DNA of 64,000 nt from Colocasia esculenta (GCA_014218235.1 CM024758.1:70380206-70444205), one strand, 5' to 3'. Counted from the stretch's first letter, positions 1-12,223 are shown. Made by a program: numbers and translations. Notes: a model not told the origin generated them from the letters alone.

Positions 1-457
1 ATTCGTACGACAAAAAATCCGATTTAACCAAGTGTACATCACATGGTGACGATTACCCAAATTAGGAAAGGAAAACAAGTCAGAAAACTGTTAACACGGA
101 AATACAAGGCAACAAAAATTTGGTAACAATGTTGGAGAGACTTTCAACTTATATCTTAATGACCCAATAGAAATTGGGCCAATGAACCACATATGACCCA
201 AAAATCCAATAAAGCAAGAAAATACATGGAAATTCGTAGCTTAAATAAGCTGAAATTAGGAAGAGGTAATTTGAATGGGATTGGGAAGGGATCTTGCAAT
301 CTTGGCAACCCAAATTCGTGCCTACCCACCCATGGAGGTTGCTTGATGGCTAAGACTCTCTAATGGAGGGAGAGATCATCAAATTATGGAAAGACACAAA
401 CCAATCCCACAACCCATCTTTCCTAGTTACAATAGGACTCCTAAACACCATGGATGC

Positions 458-465
458 TTAAATAC
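458..465 (+). promoter_or_regulatory. Probable decayed TATA box of G1 LTR
   Basis: TTAAATAC follows a block (AGGACTCCTAAA) that in the related LTR at 39.9 kb is followed by a canonical TATAAATA. By homology this is the promoter position, and the LTR downstream would form the leader of the element RNA. Activity is inferred only. Confidence 0.4.
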
Positions 466-2146
466 TCTTCACCCAAACCCTAGGGATGAGTTTAGAACTT
501 GCTGGGGTCATGTGGAGGAGCTCTTGGTGGCTGGGGAGCTGTGGATCGACCACAAGAAGCTCATCTTTTTCCCCCGTTCGTCTGCTACAACCTGCATAAA
601 CCGTCCACTTGGAGTCGATCAAAGGTAGGCCAAACCTAAACCAAACCTTGCACGGCTTATACCCCTGGAAAGAGGGTCGAGACTACTTCCTAACCCAAGT
701 GGAATGCCCAAATTCCATGCAGTATACACAGAGTATTAGGCGTTCTACAAGCAGTGGTTTGAACTCGGGATTTCTGAAGAATGAGACTTCATCAACCCAA
801 AAGGTAGGTTTTCTCGCGCCAAATCTTAACATATCCTATACCACTGTGTAGAGCATTAAGTTAACTTTCATTTCCCAGTGATTTCATCGAATTCCAATGA
901 GTAGATTTTTAATTATAAGTGTTTTGCCAAAGTCACGCACTGTTAGGGCTTTTCCCACTCTTTATATGTTGCATGTGATTGAAGACCGAATTAGAGAAAA
1001 CCCACAACTTGAAAGTTTTTCTACTAGTTTCCCTCGTCATGTTTTGTGATGAACGTTTTGTCTAAATGTCATTTGTTAGAGAGTTATAAGCGTTGTAAGA
1101 GGGTTGCTGCATGAAACTACGTTTTCAAGTTGCACTTGGTATTATGTTGTGTTTGACTTGATTAAAGTCTATCGAAACCATCATTGATTTCTAATTCCGA
1201 TTTACTAGAAGTACCCTTGCATGTCTAGGTTGGTTTGAAACTGGTTTCGTTATTTTTCATGCACTGTACGATTTGTTCCATATTTTTGAAGCATCCTATG
1301 TCAATATAAGGTAGTTCTGGACCGCAATCCAAGAACATGTCCTTTCTCTGTCAGGTTCAGGCGCAGACCCTGTGAACGCGACGGCCCGATAGGCCGTGTT
1401 CCAAGGTCTCATCGTGACAGTACACCAGTCACGTTCTGAACTCAACGAAGCGCACCGTCGCTATCGCACTGCTTGATCTGACTTCCCCGTTGCGATCTTC
1501 ACATCCCATTGTCGCATTCTGTTCCCGACCCGTCGCGACCCTTACTGGGGTCTGTCGCGACTTGACCTTCGGGTCTGACAGCCATGTCATCTTCTCCATA
1601 TGTACCCGTCGCAATCTGCCTACCTGATCAGACAAGCCTGTCGCAATCCTCACAAGGCACTGTCGAGTTCTGATCTGACCCCGTCGCTACCATTACAAGT
1701 GTCCGTCGCTACCTCAGGGTTTTGCTTGAAACCACACTAATTTTGTTTGTAAATCTTACCTCTATACCCAAGGTCTGTTTAAGATGATTTTAAATGTGTA
1801 AATTGTATGTCTTGGGTCTGTTCATTACATGACGTCTATTTAATGGCTTAAAAGTGTGTAACCCATTTGAAAAGCCTTAATTACATGAATATTATTCTAA
1901 TTGCTTTCTTAATGGTATGATCATTCATGAAACTTGTGATTGACTCTTGTTATCATTCTAGACTACTTAAATGATAATTATCATCTTTAAATCTTGCAAA
2001 CCCATGGGTAGTTAAATGCATTGTCATCGCACGCCATCATGTTAAGTGATATCCGCGAGTTTGAGACCATGGATTAAGAATTGAGACGTGTACATCACTA
2101 CACACTTGCACATCTAGGCACCCCTTTCTTGGGATTTTGAAGCTCT

Positions 2147-2170
2147 CTACCGGTCATTCCGAATCGGTAG
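2147..2170 (+). other. Upstream LTR hairpin (CTACCG/CGGTAG)
   Basis: A perfect six-base stem, CTACCG and CGGTAG, encloses a 12-base loop containing CATTCC. It lies 42 bases before the conserved GGATTCCC hairpin. The 3' LTR copy keeps five of the six pairs. Confidence 0.45.
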
Positions 2171-2212
2171 ACTAGTGACCTTTTCTCCAAGTCCTCCGTA
2201 AATCTCCTCTGA

Positions 2213-2230
2213 CCATGGATTCCCACATGG
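2213..2230 (+). other. Conserved GATTCCC-loop hairpin, G1 5' LTR
   Basis: The stem CCATG/CATGG encloses the loop GATTCCCA. The same loop with different but still paired stems occurs in LTRs at 10.5, 12.2, 15.3, 41.6 and 63.5 kb. It lies about 1.75 kb after the presumed TATA box and 1.26 kb before the LTR end, so it would be in the RNA leader. Confidence 0.6.
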
Positions 2231-3499
2231 CCGACGAGTTGGTTGTACCATTGAAGTTCCCTGAAGATAGCGTGCACTTCCTCTCTCATCTTGTTCTCGT
2301 GAGTGTGACTTACTATCTAGACTAAAGCCATTAATGTAAAGATTGAACTAAAGTATAAATCGTACCGTTATGCTGCCGAATTTATCTCTTGATCATTGTT
2401 ATCATGAAATCATGTTCAATTCGCTTTTTACTTGTTCTCATCATCATCGTGAACATGAACATGGCATTACACATGCTTACATTTGAAACTCTCATTGGCC
2501 AATTAATGACTGTGGGTATCTACATTTAAAAGTTTAGTGAGATTGCTGACAGGGCACGGCGTGTGCCCAAGGGCTCCAGTCTAGCCCCAATGACGGAGAG
2601 TCATAAATATACTGTTAACCATGGGGTATAATGATTACTGGGGTTGCATCTGCGCTGGGAGTCATGCGTGCGTGTTGAATGATAGAATATAACCACATAC
2701 ACGTGTCCTAGTGTACATTCTTGATGGATCTTTTCTTGGTGTACATTAGTGTCTACGTGCCTGATTAGTGTTACATTATCGTGCTCGTGCGTGCTTGCTT
2801 GCTTGCGTGATATGGCCATCCTGCATTTAATGCAATTAGTGATATCTTGTGTTCTTGACATCAAGTGAAATCTTGCGTGCTTGTACAAAGTGATCTATTG
2901 CTAGTTCTATCTTGTCATCTTGTTCAAAAATCTTGTTCTATCATAATCACTCTCTCTAGCTTGTTTCATGTATCATGTTTTAATGAGTTTTATTCGTACA
3001 TGCATAATATGACATTCATCGTACTTACCTAGTTCTAAACTGCTAATCACTTATATCATTGCCCGCACATTAAGACATAAATCCTACTGGGCTAGTTTGC
3101 TCATCCCCTACTTTTACCCAATCTAGGTGACTATGAAGTTCAAGAGGAGGAGCAAGTCGAGGATGGGAATGCGTCCGAGAGATGAGTGTTCCAATGAGTC
3201 TATTTTATTGAGTGTTAGATTCATGTATGTAGGAAGTGAGGAATAGAATGTAATTTCCTTTTTTATTGAGTCTTAGTCCTATAATAGTTCTATTTGGAAT
3301 ACAATGAGTTGAGATTTTAATACAATTTATATAGAGTTCAACATTTGGCCCTATTATGATGTTGTGTTGATACACATTTAGTGCGTGCTAGCTAGAGGCT
3401 TATTTGTTCATTGTTCACGTCTTGGGATATCGACTCGAATTATATTCCACATTTAATTAATAATATCCGCTGCATAATTCTCGGGACGTGACAGTTTAG

Positions 3500-3511
3500 T
3501 GGTATCAGAGC
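3500..3511 (+). other. G1 primer-binding site
   Basis: TGGTATCAGAGC is complementary to the 3' end of initiator tRNA-Met, the usual primer of plant LTR retrotransposons. It lies seven bases after the LTR end GTGACA, which fixes both the LTR boundary and plus-strand orientation. Confidence 0.93.
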
Positions 3512-3751
3512 CTAGGAATACCAAATAGGATATATCTCAGGAATAGGAGATACCTATGGAACCTAGGTCATGGAAATTAAATACAGTACCTGGTGAGAAT
3601 GGGTAGAGACTGGGAATATTTGGAAGAATTAAACACTCCTACCGATTGACTATTATAATGTATCTAGAGACATTAATTGGTTTCCATCCTTTTCTCAGGA
3701 ACCTCATAACTCTCTCACTCAACTGCAATGGCTTGTAACTAATGGAAAGCT

Positions 3752-4646
3752 ATGCAAGAGACAATAGCTGGATTGACTCAGGCCCTGCAAAATGTAGTTC
3801 AGGCTGGAAATCAGGCTGGAGCTGCACAGAATGGAGCCGGTGATCTGCACCGGAATTTTAGGAGTTTAAACCCTCCTTGTTTCTCTGGATCCCCTGATCC
3901 AGACGAGGCAGAAAACTTGCAGGAGGAGATAGAAAGGATTTTCAAGTCATGCAATGCACTAACAAGGAGAAGGTGGTACTGGCCACTTTTCAATTTACTA
4001 AGGACCCGAGCATGGTGGAAGGCCACATCGGCCCACCTTCCAAATGTAGCTGAGCTAGAGTGGGCAGGATTCTGGAGATCTTCCGAGGAAAATACTTCTT
4101 TGAAAGAGTTAAGGAAAAGAAGGCGGCGGAATTTTTCGCACTGAAACAGAGAGGAATGTCCGTGGCTGAGTATGAGGCTCAGTACGCGCGTCTTGCAGTG
4201 TATGCCCCACACCTGGTGGAAACGGAAAGACTGAAGGCTAATCGGTTCATGGATGGGCTCAGGCCCATGTTCATTGAAAGGCTTGGACCACACAACATTC
4301 AAACTTACACTGAGATGGTCCAAAGAGCTCAGCTGGTAAAAGACACCATGGCCAAGGTAGAGGGCATGAGGGGCAAGGACAACTTCAAGCCGGTCTTCAT
4401 CAAGAAGGGAGCACCTAATATTGCTCCAACCTTTCGTAACAACAACGTCAACAACAACAAGAGGCCGAATGCCGGAGAGATGCTGCAGGAGAAAAAAGGG
4501 TCAAAATGGAAGGTAGGCAGTTGGCTGAAAACTGCAAATTCTGTGATAAACCATGGCACCCGCTGAAGAATGCTGGAAGAAGCTCGGGGCGTGCTTGAAA
4601 TGCGGAGGTTGTGACCACCGCATTCCTGATTGTCCTATGCTGAAGG
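3752..4646 (+). pseudogene. G1 gag (retrotransposon capsid/nucleocapsid), broken
   Basis: The Gag polyprotein would form the cytoplasmic particle around the RNA. Two overlapping frames carry it: 3752-4144 (start MQETIAG, a gypsy gag N-terminus) and 4060-4566 (capsid core with FRGKYF and the GMSVAEYEAQYARLA block typical of the retrotransposon gag domain). A single-base shift near 4050-4140 separates them. After another break, a CCHC knuckle at 4592-4633 reads CLKCGGCDHRIPDC. The chosen start is the first ATG of the recognisable frame, because an ATG at 3728 meets a stop after three codons. A 170-codon frame on the other strand is only its shadow. Confidence 0.85.
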
Positions 4647-4732
4647 ACCAGCCAGGTAGAGCTTAGAATGTACCACGGCGTCAGGGACGCCTTAATGCTG
4701 TCATAGAAGCTGACCTACCCTAGGAAGGGGGT

Positions 4733-5374
4733 ATGGTGGAAGGTACCATTTCCATACACTCTCAACCTACTTTTGTGCTTATTGATACTAGAGCTGCATA
4801 TTCCTTTATTTCCACCACATTTGCTGCAACTCTACCTGTCAAACCTGTACCCTTGAGATCCAAGATCACTGTAGCCTCTCCACTAGGCTCAGAATCTAAA
4901 CTTACTCACTACTTGCCGAAATGTGAAACTGTAATTGGAGGACACAATCTCCCTGCCGACCTTATCTATTTAGACATGAATGGTTATGATGCCATTTTGG
5001 GTATCGATTGGCTAATTGAATATGATGCCGATGTAAACTGTCGCCATAGGAGGGTCACATTCAGAAGACCAAACCTTCCAACTCTGTCACTACTTGGCAC
5101 CCGTTATCATAAACATCATATCTTGATATCCTCCTTAAAGGCTTCTAAGCTAATCAACCAGGGTTGTGATGCTTTCCTAGTTTCTGTCTTGGCTACTGAA
5201 AAGAAGGAACCGACCCTAGAGGACATTCCAATAGCCAGGGACTATCCTTATGTATTTCTAGAGGAATTACCTGGTATACCACCTGAGCAGGAGGTAAACT
5301 TCACCATTGAGTTACTCCCTGGGGCAGCCCCTGTTTCAAAAGCCCCGTATCGCATGTCCCCTATTGAATTGTAG
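4733..5374 (+). pseudogene. G1 aspartic protease, active site altered
   Basis: This protease would mature Gag-Pol. The frame contains the flap-side block YDAILGIDWL, typical of gypsy proteases, and the active-site segment VLIDTRA, where the family has D-T/S-G-A. The glycine after the catalytic Asp-Thr is therefore replaced by arginine, which should abolish activity. The frame runs on into the RT lead-in (PEQEVNFTIELLPG, then APYRMSPIEL) and ends at a TAG where the family reads through into RT. Since the sequence continues correctly after the TAG, this is a nonsense mutation rather than a natural end. Confidence 0.85.
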
Positions 5375-6230
5375 GAGTTGAAGAGACAGATCCAAGAGTT
5401 GCTAGATCAAGGTTTTATCAGGCCTAGCACATCCCCGTGGGGAGTGCCAGTGCTATTTGTCAGGAAGAAGGATGGGATAATGAGGCTATGCATTGATTAC
5501 CATCAGTTGAACCAATTGACAATAAAGAATAAGTATCCCTGCCCCGCATCGACGAGCTGTTTGACCAGATATCCGGTGCACAATATTTCTCCAAGATAGA
5601 TCTAAGATCAGGCTACCATCAACTAAAAATAAAGAAGAGGATATTCACAAGTCTACATTCCGGAGTAGATATGGTCACTATGAGTTCGTAGTCATGCCGT
5701 TTGGTTTAACCAATGCTCCAGCGGCTTCATGCAACTTATGAACAATATCTATAGGCCATACTTGGACCAGTTTATAGTGGTATTCATTGATGACATCCTT
5801 ATTTACTCCATATCCAAAGAAGAATATGAGGAACACTTGAATGTTTCTGCAAGTGCTCAGAGATAATCAACTCTATGCTAAACTTAGTAAGTGTGAATTT
5901 GGATGGAGGAAGTGTCTTTCCTTGGTCACATTATATCTAGGGAGGGAATCTCTGTGGATCCATCTATGGTGGAGGTGGTAAAGAACTGGGAAAGGCCGAC
6001 AACTGTGTCGGAGATTAGGAGCTTTCTGGGTTAGCCGGTTATTATCGTTGCTTCATTAAAGATTTCTCAAAATAGTTGTACCATTGACAAGGCTTACCAG
6101 GAAGGAGAATCCATTTGTATGGACTGAGGAATGTGAAGAAAGTTTTAAGGCATTGAAAGAGCACCTTACCTTGCACCCGTACTAATACTGCCAGTTGCTG
6201 GGGGTTGTTTTGAAATATACATCGATGCAT
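5375..6230 (+). pseudogene. G1 reverse transcriptase, frameshifted
   Basis: The RT would copy element RNA into cDNA. The first segment, 5378-5560, carries FIRPSTSPWGVPVLFVRKKDG and the LCIDYHQLN motif. A frameshift follows, and the next frame resumes with YFSKIDLRSGYHQL (about 5579-5625) and MPFGLTNAP. The catalytic FIDDILIYS lies at 5783-5809, so both aspartates remain. Several one-base shifts (about 5540, 5730, 5850 and 6030) break the frame. It continues directly into RNase H. Confidence 0.88.
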
Positions 6231-6562
6231 CCAGGATCGGCCTAGGCTGTTTGCTGATGCAAAATGGGAAAGTTATATGCTACACGTCCAGACAATTGAA
6301 GAAGCACGAGGACAATTATCCTGTACATGATCTGGAGCTAGCTGCTGTAGTCTTCGCCTTGAAGATATGGCGTCATTATCTATATGGTGAGAAATTCATT
6401 GTGTTTTCTGACCATAAAAGCTTGAAGTATCTGTTTTCTCAGCAGGACTTGAATATGAGACAGTGGAGGTGGTTGGAGTATCTCAAAGACTTTGACTTCA
6501 CGATCCAATATCATCCAAGAAAAGCAAATGTTGTGGCAGATGCTCTAAGTAGAAAGCAATGA
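6224..6562 (+). pseudogene. G1 RNase H domain
   Basis: RNase H removes template RNA during reverse transcription. The block includes the start IDASRIGLG, YTSRQLKKHEDNYPVHDLELAAVVFALKIW in part, FSDHKSLKYLF, and the ending NVVADALSRK that closes RNase H in plant gypsy pol. The open frame 6251-6562 begins at an internal methionine. The first catalytic aspartate lies just before it, and one base is probably missing near 6170. Confidence 0.88.
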
Positions 6563-6577
6563 TCACATTGTCGAGTA

Positions 6578-7560
6578 ATGGTGGATGAATGGAAGTTATT
6601 AGAGGACTTCGCCAAGTTAAATATTGATGTTGACATCAAAGAGAAGGGATGCCTCATTGCTAGTGTTAGAGCACACCTACACTATTGGAGGACATTGCAA
6701 CACTCCAAGAGAATGACCTGGACTTGTGGAATTAAGGCTAAACTAGACCAGAGGCCAGATTTCTCATTAACTGAAGATGGAAGGCTATTATTCCGGATCA
6801 ATGTGTGTACCCGACCATGCGGAGACAAAGAAAATGATTATGGATGAGGCTCACAAGACCAGGTATACATTCATCCTGGAACTACCAAAATGTATCAAGA
6901 TTTGAAAAGAAGCTTTTGGTGGCCTAATATGAAGAGAGAAGTGGCAGAATATGTCGCACGATGCTTAACATGTCAAGAGGTCAAGGCGGAACACTTGCGG
7001 CCCGCAGGAAAACTCAAACCCCTAGAAATCTCGGCATGGAAGTGGGAAGGCATAGGGATGGACTTTATTTTCAGACTACCCAAATCTAGAGGTGGATTCA
7101 ATGGTATCTGGGTTATTGTTGACCGCTTAACTAAGTCGGCTCACTTCTTGCCAGTGAAGAATAAGTGGTCAGTAGATGTGCTGGCTGCATTGTATGTGAA
7201 GGAAATAGTCAGATTACATGGAGTACCAGTGTCTATCGTGTCTGATAGAGACCCTAGGTTTACATCCCACTTTTGAAAGGACTACACTACTCCTTGGGAT
7301 CTAAACTAAACTTTAGCACGGCTTTCCATCCACAGACAGATGGTCAGACGGAGAGAACCAACCAGGTGATTGAAGATATGCTTAGAGCATGTGTCCTAGA
7401 TTTTGGAGGTAGCTGGCATGAACACTTACCTCTCGTGGAGTTCGCCTACATAATAGCTATCAAGCTAGCATTCAAATGGCACCATTTCAAGCACTTTATG
7501 GCAGGAGTTGCCGATCTCCAAAATGCTGGTATGAAGTTGGCGAAAAACAAATGCTAGGAC
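6578..7560 (+). pseudogene. G1 integrase (zinc-binding and catalytic core), broken
   Basis: Integrase joins the cDNA to the host chromosome. An HHCC zinc module begins with HPGTTKMYQDLKRSFWWP at about 6868 and ends with CLTCQEVKAEH. The core shows GMDFIFRLPKS (first Asp, about 7060), SDRDPRFTSHF (second Asp, about 7243) and HPQTDGQTERTNQ (Glu). A TGA at about 7275 replaces the family tryptophan between the second and third catalytic segments. A frameshift after EFAY near 7455 disrupts the end. The part at 6578-6847 is the poorly conserved linker between RNase H and integrase. Confidence 0.88.
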
Positions 7561-7605
7561 CAGATGATAGGGAAACCACAGAGAAGGTAATCTTATTAAA
7601 GAAAG

Positions 7606-8088
7606 ATGGCAGTGGCGCAGCAAAGACAAAAGGCATATGCAGATAATAGAAGAAGAGACCTGGAGTTTCAGGTTGGTGAACATGTTTTCTTGAAAGTGTC
7701 TCCAGGCCGTGGGATCAGGCGATTTGGCATTAAAGGCAAGTTGTCACCAAGGTTTGTCGGGCCTTTCGAAATCCTTGAAAGAGTCGGCGAGGTGGCATAT
7801 CGTCTCGCTTTACCACCACAAATGGATGGAATACACAATGTGTTCCACATATCCATGTTGAAAAAGTATGTACGAGATCCGTGGCATGTCATAGAATATG
7901 AACTCTTGGAATTCAACAAAGACGGAACCTATCAAGAGAAGCCAGTAAGATCGTGGACCGGGAACTGCGGCAACTAAGGAACAAGGTCATCCCACTAGTA
8001 CGGGTTAGATGGAATCAACGCATGGATGAAGACGACACATGGGAAACCGAGGAAGCAATGCACAAAAGATACCCGAGCTATTCATAGT
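7606..8088 (+). pseudogene. G1 integrase C-terminus with chromodomain
   Basis: The frame begins AVAQQRQKAYADNRRRDLEF and shows the C-terminal fold segment LSPRFVGPFEILERVGEVAYRLALPP, then HNVFHISMLKKYV. After a one-base shift near 7960 a chromodomain-like tail follows, with VRVRWNQRMDEDDTWETEE. In chromoviruses this domain is thought to direct integration to methylated-histone chromatin. Its presence places G1 among the chromoviruses; LTR length suggests Tekay/Del. Confidence 0.85.
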
Positions 8089-8147
8089 AAGTACACCTCA
8101 CTTGTACAATAACTTTCTATACATAAATTTGGGGACCAAATCTCTTA

Positions 8148-8159
8148 AGTGGGGAAGGG
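8148..8159 (+). other. G1 polypurine tract
   Basis: AGTGGGGAAGGG abuts the TGTAGCACCCG start of the 3' LTR, as expected for the plus-strand DNA primer. Confidence 0.85.
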
Positions 8160-8783
8160 TGTAGCACCCGAAAATTTTAATTATATAAAATTCAAATAAA
8201 TGGAAATAAATAATTTCCATAATATCGAAGTATTTAAAACATACGTGTCATTATCGTATGTGCTAAAACACATCAAAAAAATTCGTAAAAATTATAAATC
8301 AACCCCACACATTATTCCTAAGTGGTCCACAAAGAATTCGACACAAAAATCCGATTTAACCAAGTGTACATCACATGGTGACCGATTACCCAAATTAGGA
8401 AACAAGTCGAAAACTGTTAACACGGAAATACAAGGCAACCAAAAATTTGGTAAAAATGTTGGAGAGACTTTCAACATTATATATTAATGACCCAATATCT
8501 TAATTGGGCCAATGAACCACATAGACCCAAAAATCCAATAAGCAAGAAAATGCATGGAAATTCGTAGCTTAAATAGGCTGAAAATAGGAAGAGGTAACTT
8601 GAATGGGATTGGGAAGGGATCTTGCAATCTTGGCAACCCAAATTCATGCCTACCCACCCATGGAGGTTGATTGATGGCCAAGACTCTCTAATAGAGGGAG
8701 AGATCATTAAATTATGGAAAGACACAACCAATCCACAACCCATCTTTCCTAGTTACAATAGGACTCCTAAACACTATGGATGC

Positions 8784-8791
8784 TTAAATAC
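8784..8791 (+). promoter_or_regulatory. Probable decayed TATA box of G1 3' LTR
   Basis: TTAAATAC is at the same place as in the 5' LTR, after ACTCCTAAACACTATGGATG. It is inferred from homology to the TATAAATA of the LTR at 39.9 kb. Confidence 0.35.
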
Positions 8792-10531
8792 TCTTCACCA
8801 ACCCTAGGATGAGTTTAGAACTTTCTGGGGTCGTGTGGAGGAGCTCTTGGTGGTTGGGGAGCTGTGGATCGACCATAAGAAGCACATCTTCTTCCCCCGT
8901 TCGTCTGCTACGAACTGCACACATCGTCCACTTGGAGTCGATCAAAGGTAGGCCAAACATAAACCAAACCATGCAAGGCTTATACCCATAGAAAGAGGGT
9001 CAAGTCTACTTCCTAACCCAAGTGGAATGCCCAAAGTCCATGCAGTATACACCGAGTATTATGCGTTCTACAAGCAGTGGTCTGAACTCGGGATTTCTGA
9101 AGAACGAGACTTCATCAACCCAAAAGGTAGGTTTTCTCGTGCCAAATCTTAACATATCCTATACCAATGTGTAGAGCACAAAGTTAACTTTCATTTCCCA
9201 CTGGTTTCATTGAATTCCAATGAGTAGATTTGAATTATAAGCATTTTTCCAAAGTCACGCTCTGTTAGGGCTTTTCCCATTCTTTATATGTTGCATGTGA
9301 TTCAAGACTGAATAAGAGAAAACCTACAACATGAAAGATTTTCTACTAGTTGCCCTCGTCATGTTTTGTGTTGAACATTTTGTCTAAATGTCATTAGTTA
9401 GAGTGTTATAAGCATTTAATAGGGTTGCTGCATGAAACTACGTTTTCAGGTTGCACTTGGTATTACGTTGTGTTTGACTTGATTAAAGTCTATCGAAACC
9501 ATCATTGTTTTCTAATTTCGATTTACTGGAAGTACCCTTGCATGTCTAGGTTGGTTTAAAACTGGATTCGTTATTTTTCATGCAATGTACGATTTGTTCC
9601 ATATTTTTGAAGCATCCTATGTCAATATAAGGCAGTTCTGGACCGCAATCCAAGAGCATGTCCTTTCTCTGTCAGGTTCAGGTGCAGACCCTGTGAATGC
9701 GACGGCCCGATTGGCCGTGTTCCAAGGTCTCTTCGCGACAGTACACCAGTCACGTTCTGAAGGCGACGAAGTGCACCGTCGCTATCGCACTACCTGATCT
9801 GACTCCCCATCGCGATCTTCACATCCCATTGTAGCGTTCTGTTCCCGACCCGTCGCGACCCTTACTAGGGTCTGTCGTGACCTGACCTTCAGGTATGACA
9901 ACCATGTCACCTCTCCATATGTACCCGTCATGATCTGCCTGCCTGATCAGACAAGCCTGTCGCGATCCTTACAAGGCACTGTCGTGTTCTGATCTGACCC
10001 CGTCGCTACCCTTACAAGTGTCCGTCGCTACCCCAGGGTTTTGCTTGAAACCCCACTGATTTTGTTTGTAAATCTTACCACTATACCCAAGGTCTGTTTA
10101 AAGATGATTTTAAATGTTTAAATTGTATGTCTTAGGTTTGATCATTACATGACGTCTATTTAATGGCTTAAAAGTGTGTAACCCATTTAAAAAGCCTTAA
10201 TTACATGAATAGTATTCTAATTGCTTTCTTAATGATATGATCATTCATGAAACTTGTGATTGACTCTTGTTATTGTTCTAGCCTGATTAAATGATAATTA
10301 TCATCTTAAATCTTGCAAACCCATGGGTGGTTAAATGCATTGTCATCGCACGCCATCATGTTAAGTGTTTTCCGAGTTTGAGACCGATGGATTAAGAATT
10401 GAGACGTGTACATCACTACACACTTGCACATCTAGGCACCCCTTTCTTGGGAATTTGGAAGCTCTCTACCGGTCATTCCGAATTGGTAGACTTGTGACCT
10501 TTTCTCCAAGGCCTCCGTAAATCTCCTCTGA

Positions 10532-10549
10532 CCATGGATTCCCACATGG
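10532..10549 (+). other. Conserved GATTCCC-loop hairpin, G1 3' LTR
   Basis: It is identical to the 5' LTR copy: stem CCATG/CATGG, loop GATTCCCA. Confidence 0.6.
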
Positions 10550-12205
10550 CCAACGAGTTGGTTGTACTATTGAAGTTCCCTGAAGATAGCGTGCACTTCC
10601 TCTCTCATCTTGTTCTCGTGAGTGTGACTTACTATCTAGACTAAAGCCATTAATGTAAAGATTGAACTAAAGTATAAATCGTACCGTTATGCTGCCGAAT
10701 TTATCTCTTGATCTTTGTTATTATGAAATCATGTTCAATTCGCTTTTTACTTGTTCTCATCATCATCGTGAACATGACATTACACATGCTTACATTTGAA
10801 ACTCTCATTGGCCAATATTAATGACTGTGGGCATCTACATTTAAAAATTTAGTGAGATTGTTGACAGGGCACGGCGTGTGTCCAAGGGCTCCAGTCTAGC
10901 CCCATCATGGAGAGTCATAAATATACTGTTAACCATGGGGTATAATGATTACTGGCGTTGCATCAGCGCTGGGAGTCGTGCGTGCGTGTTGAATGATAGA
11001 TAAATATCCACATACACGTGTCCTAGTGTACATTCATGATGGATCTTTTCTTGTGTACATTAGTGTCTACGTGCCTGATTAGTGTTACATTATCGTGCTC
11101 GTGCGTGCTTGCTTGCTTGCGTGATATGGCCATCCTGCATTTAATGCAATTAGTGATATCTTGCGTTCTTGACATCAAGTGAAATCTTGCGTGCTTGTAC
11201 AAAGTGATCTATTGCTAGTTCTATCTTGTCATCTTATTCAAAAATCTTGTTCTATCATAATCACTCTCTCTAGCTTTTTCATGTATCATGTTTTAATGAG
11301 TTTTATTCGTACATGCATATATGACATTCATCGTGCTTACGTAGTTCTAAACTGCTAATCACTTATATCATTGCCCGCACATTGAGATATAAATCCTATT
11401 GGGCTAGTTTGCTCATCCCCTACTTTAACCCAATCTAAGTGACTATGAAGTTCAAGAGGAGGAGCAAGTCGAGGATGGGAATGCGTCGGGGTGATGAGCG
11501 TTCCAATTATGAGTCTATTTCTATTGAGTGTTAGATTCATGTAGTAGGAAGTGAGGAATAGAATGTATTTTCTTTTTTATTGAGTCTTAGTCCTATAATA
11601 GTTCTATTGAATACATGAGTTGAGATTTTAATACAATTTATATAGAGTTCAACATTTGGGCCCTATTATGATGTTGTGTTGATACACATTTAGTGCGTGC
11701 TAGTTAGAGGCTTATTTGCCGACTGTTCATGTCTCGGATATCGACTCGAATTATATCCACATTTAATTAACAGTCATTTGTGAACACATTTAATTAACAG
11801 TCATCTGTTAACAGTCATACACGCAGTAAAAACACTTGTTTTTAATTGGAGCTATATTGAATGCTTAAAATACAGATTCACGACTTCTTTTCTATCTATG
11901 AAATCCTTACACGTGCACACACATGACCATCCATATTTGGCTGAAATCTGGCATAAATATCTCATAATGTTTCTGGTAATTTATTGCAATAAAGTATATT
12001 AATTGCCCTATTTTAAAGGACTTGTATTCGTTTCTTGCGTTGTTTACATACCGATATCGACGCTCTACTGTTCTAGATTTCCTCTAGAACGTCGATCACT
12101 TGTTTTATATACACACTTTACTTGGCTTGTGGTGAACTCTCCGTCGGATATTCCTTTCGCCGGACTAGTGAACCCTTGCACAAGGCCTCCATAAGTCTAC
12201 TCTGA

Positions 12206-12223
12206 TCATGGATTCCCACATGG
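12206..12223 (+). other. Conserved GATTCCC-loop hairpin, G3
   Basis: The stem TCATG/CATGG (one T-G pair) encloses the loop GATTCCCA, followed by the shared GACGAGCTGGTTGTACC. Confidence 0.5.

Larger units (their letters stand above)
1..3493 (+). repeat. G1 5' LTR (left end cut by window)
   Basis: The sequence matches 8334-11770 almost base for base, so it is the left LTR of the element whose internal part begins at 3494. About 174 bases of its left end lie outside the window, judged from the other copy, which begins TGTAGCACCCG. It ends in GTGACA, followed seven bases later by a primer-binding site. The full LTR would be about 3.6 kb, long as in Tekay/Del chromoviruses. It holds a decayed TATA region near 458, a CpG-rich word cluster at about 1370-1710 and two hairpins at 2147-2230. 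Short frames inside it are not genes. Confidence 0.93.
8160..11770 (+). repeat. G1 3' LTR (right end replaced)
   Basis: It starts TGTAGCACCCG right after the polypurine tract and parallels the 5' LTR along its length, with scattered substitutions and many one-base indels. The match stops at about 11770, inside the word CATTTAATTAA. The expected last bases, including GTGACA, are missing here but occur at 13574. Confidence 0.9.

Noticed and set aside
3811..4323. 170-codon open frame on the minus strand
   Set aside because: It is exactly antisense to recognisable G1 gag and shows no motif.
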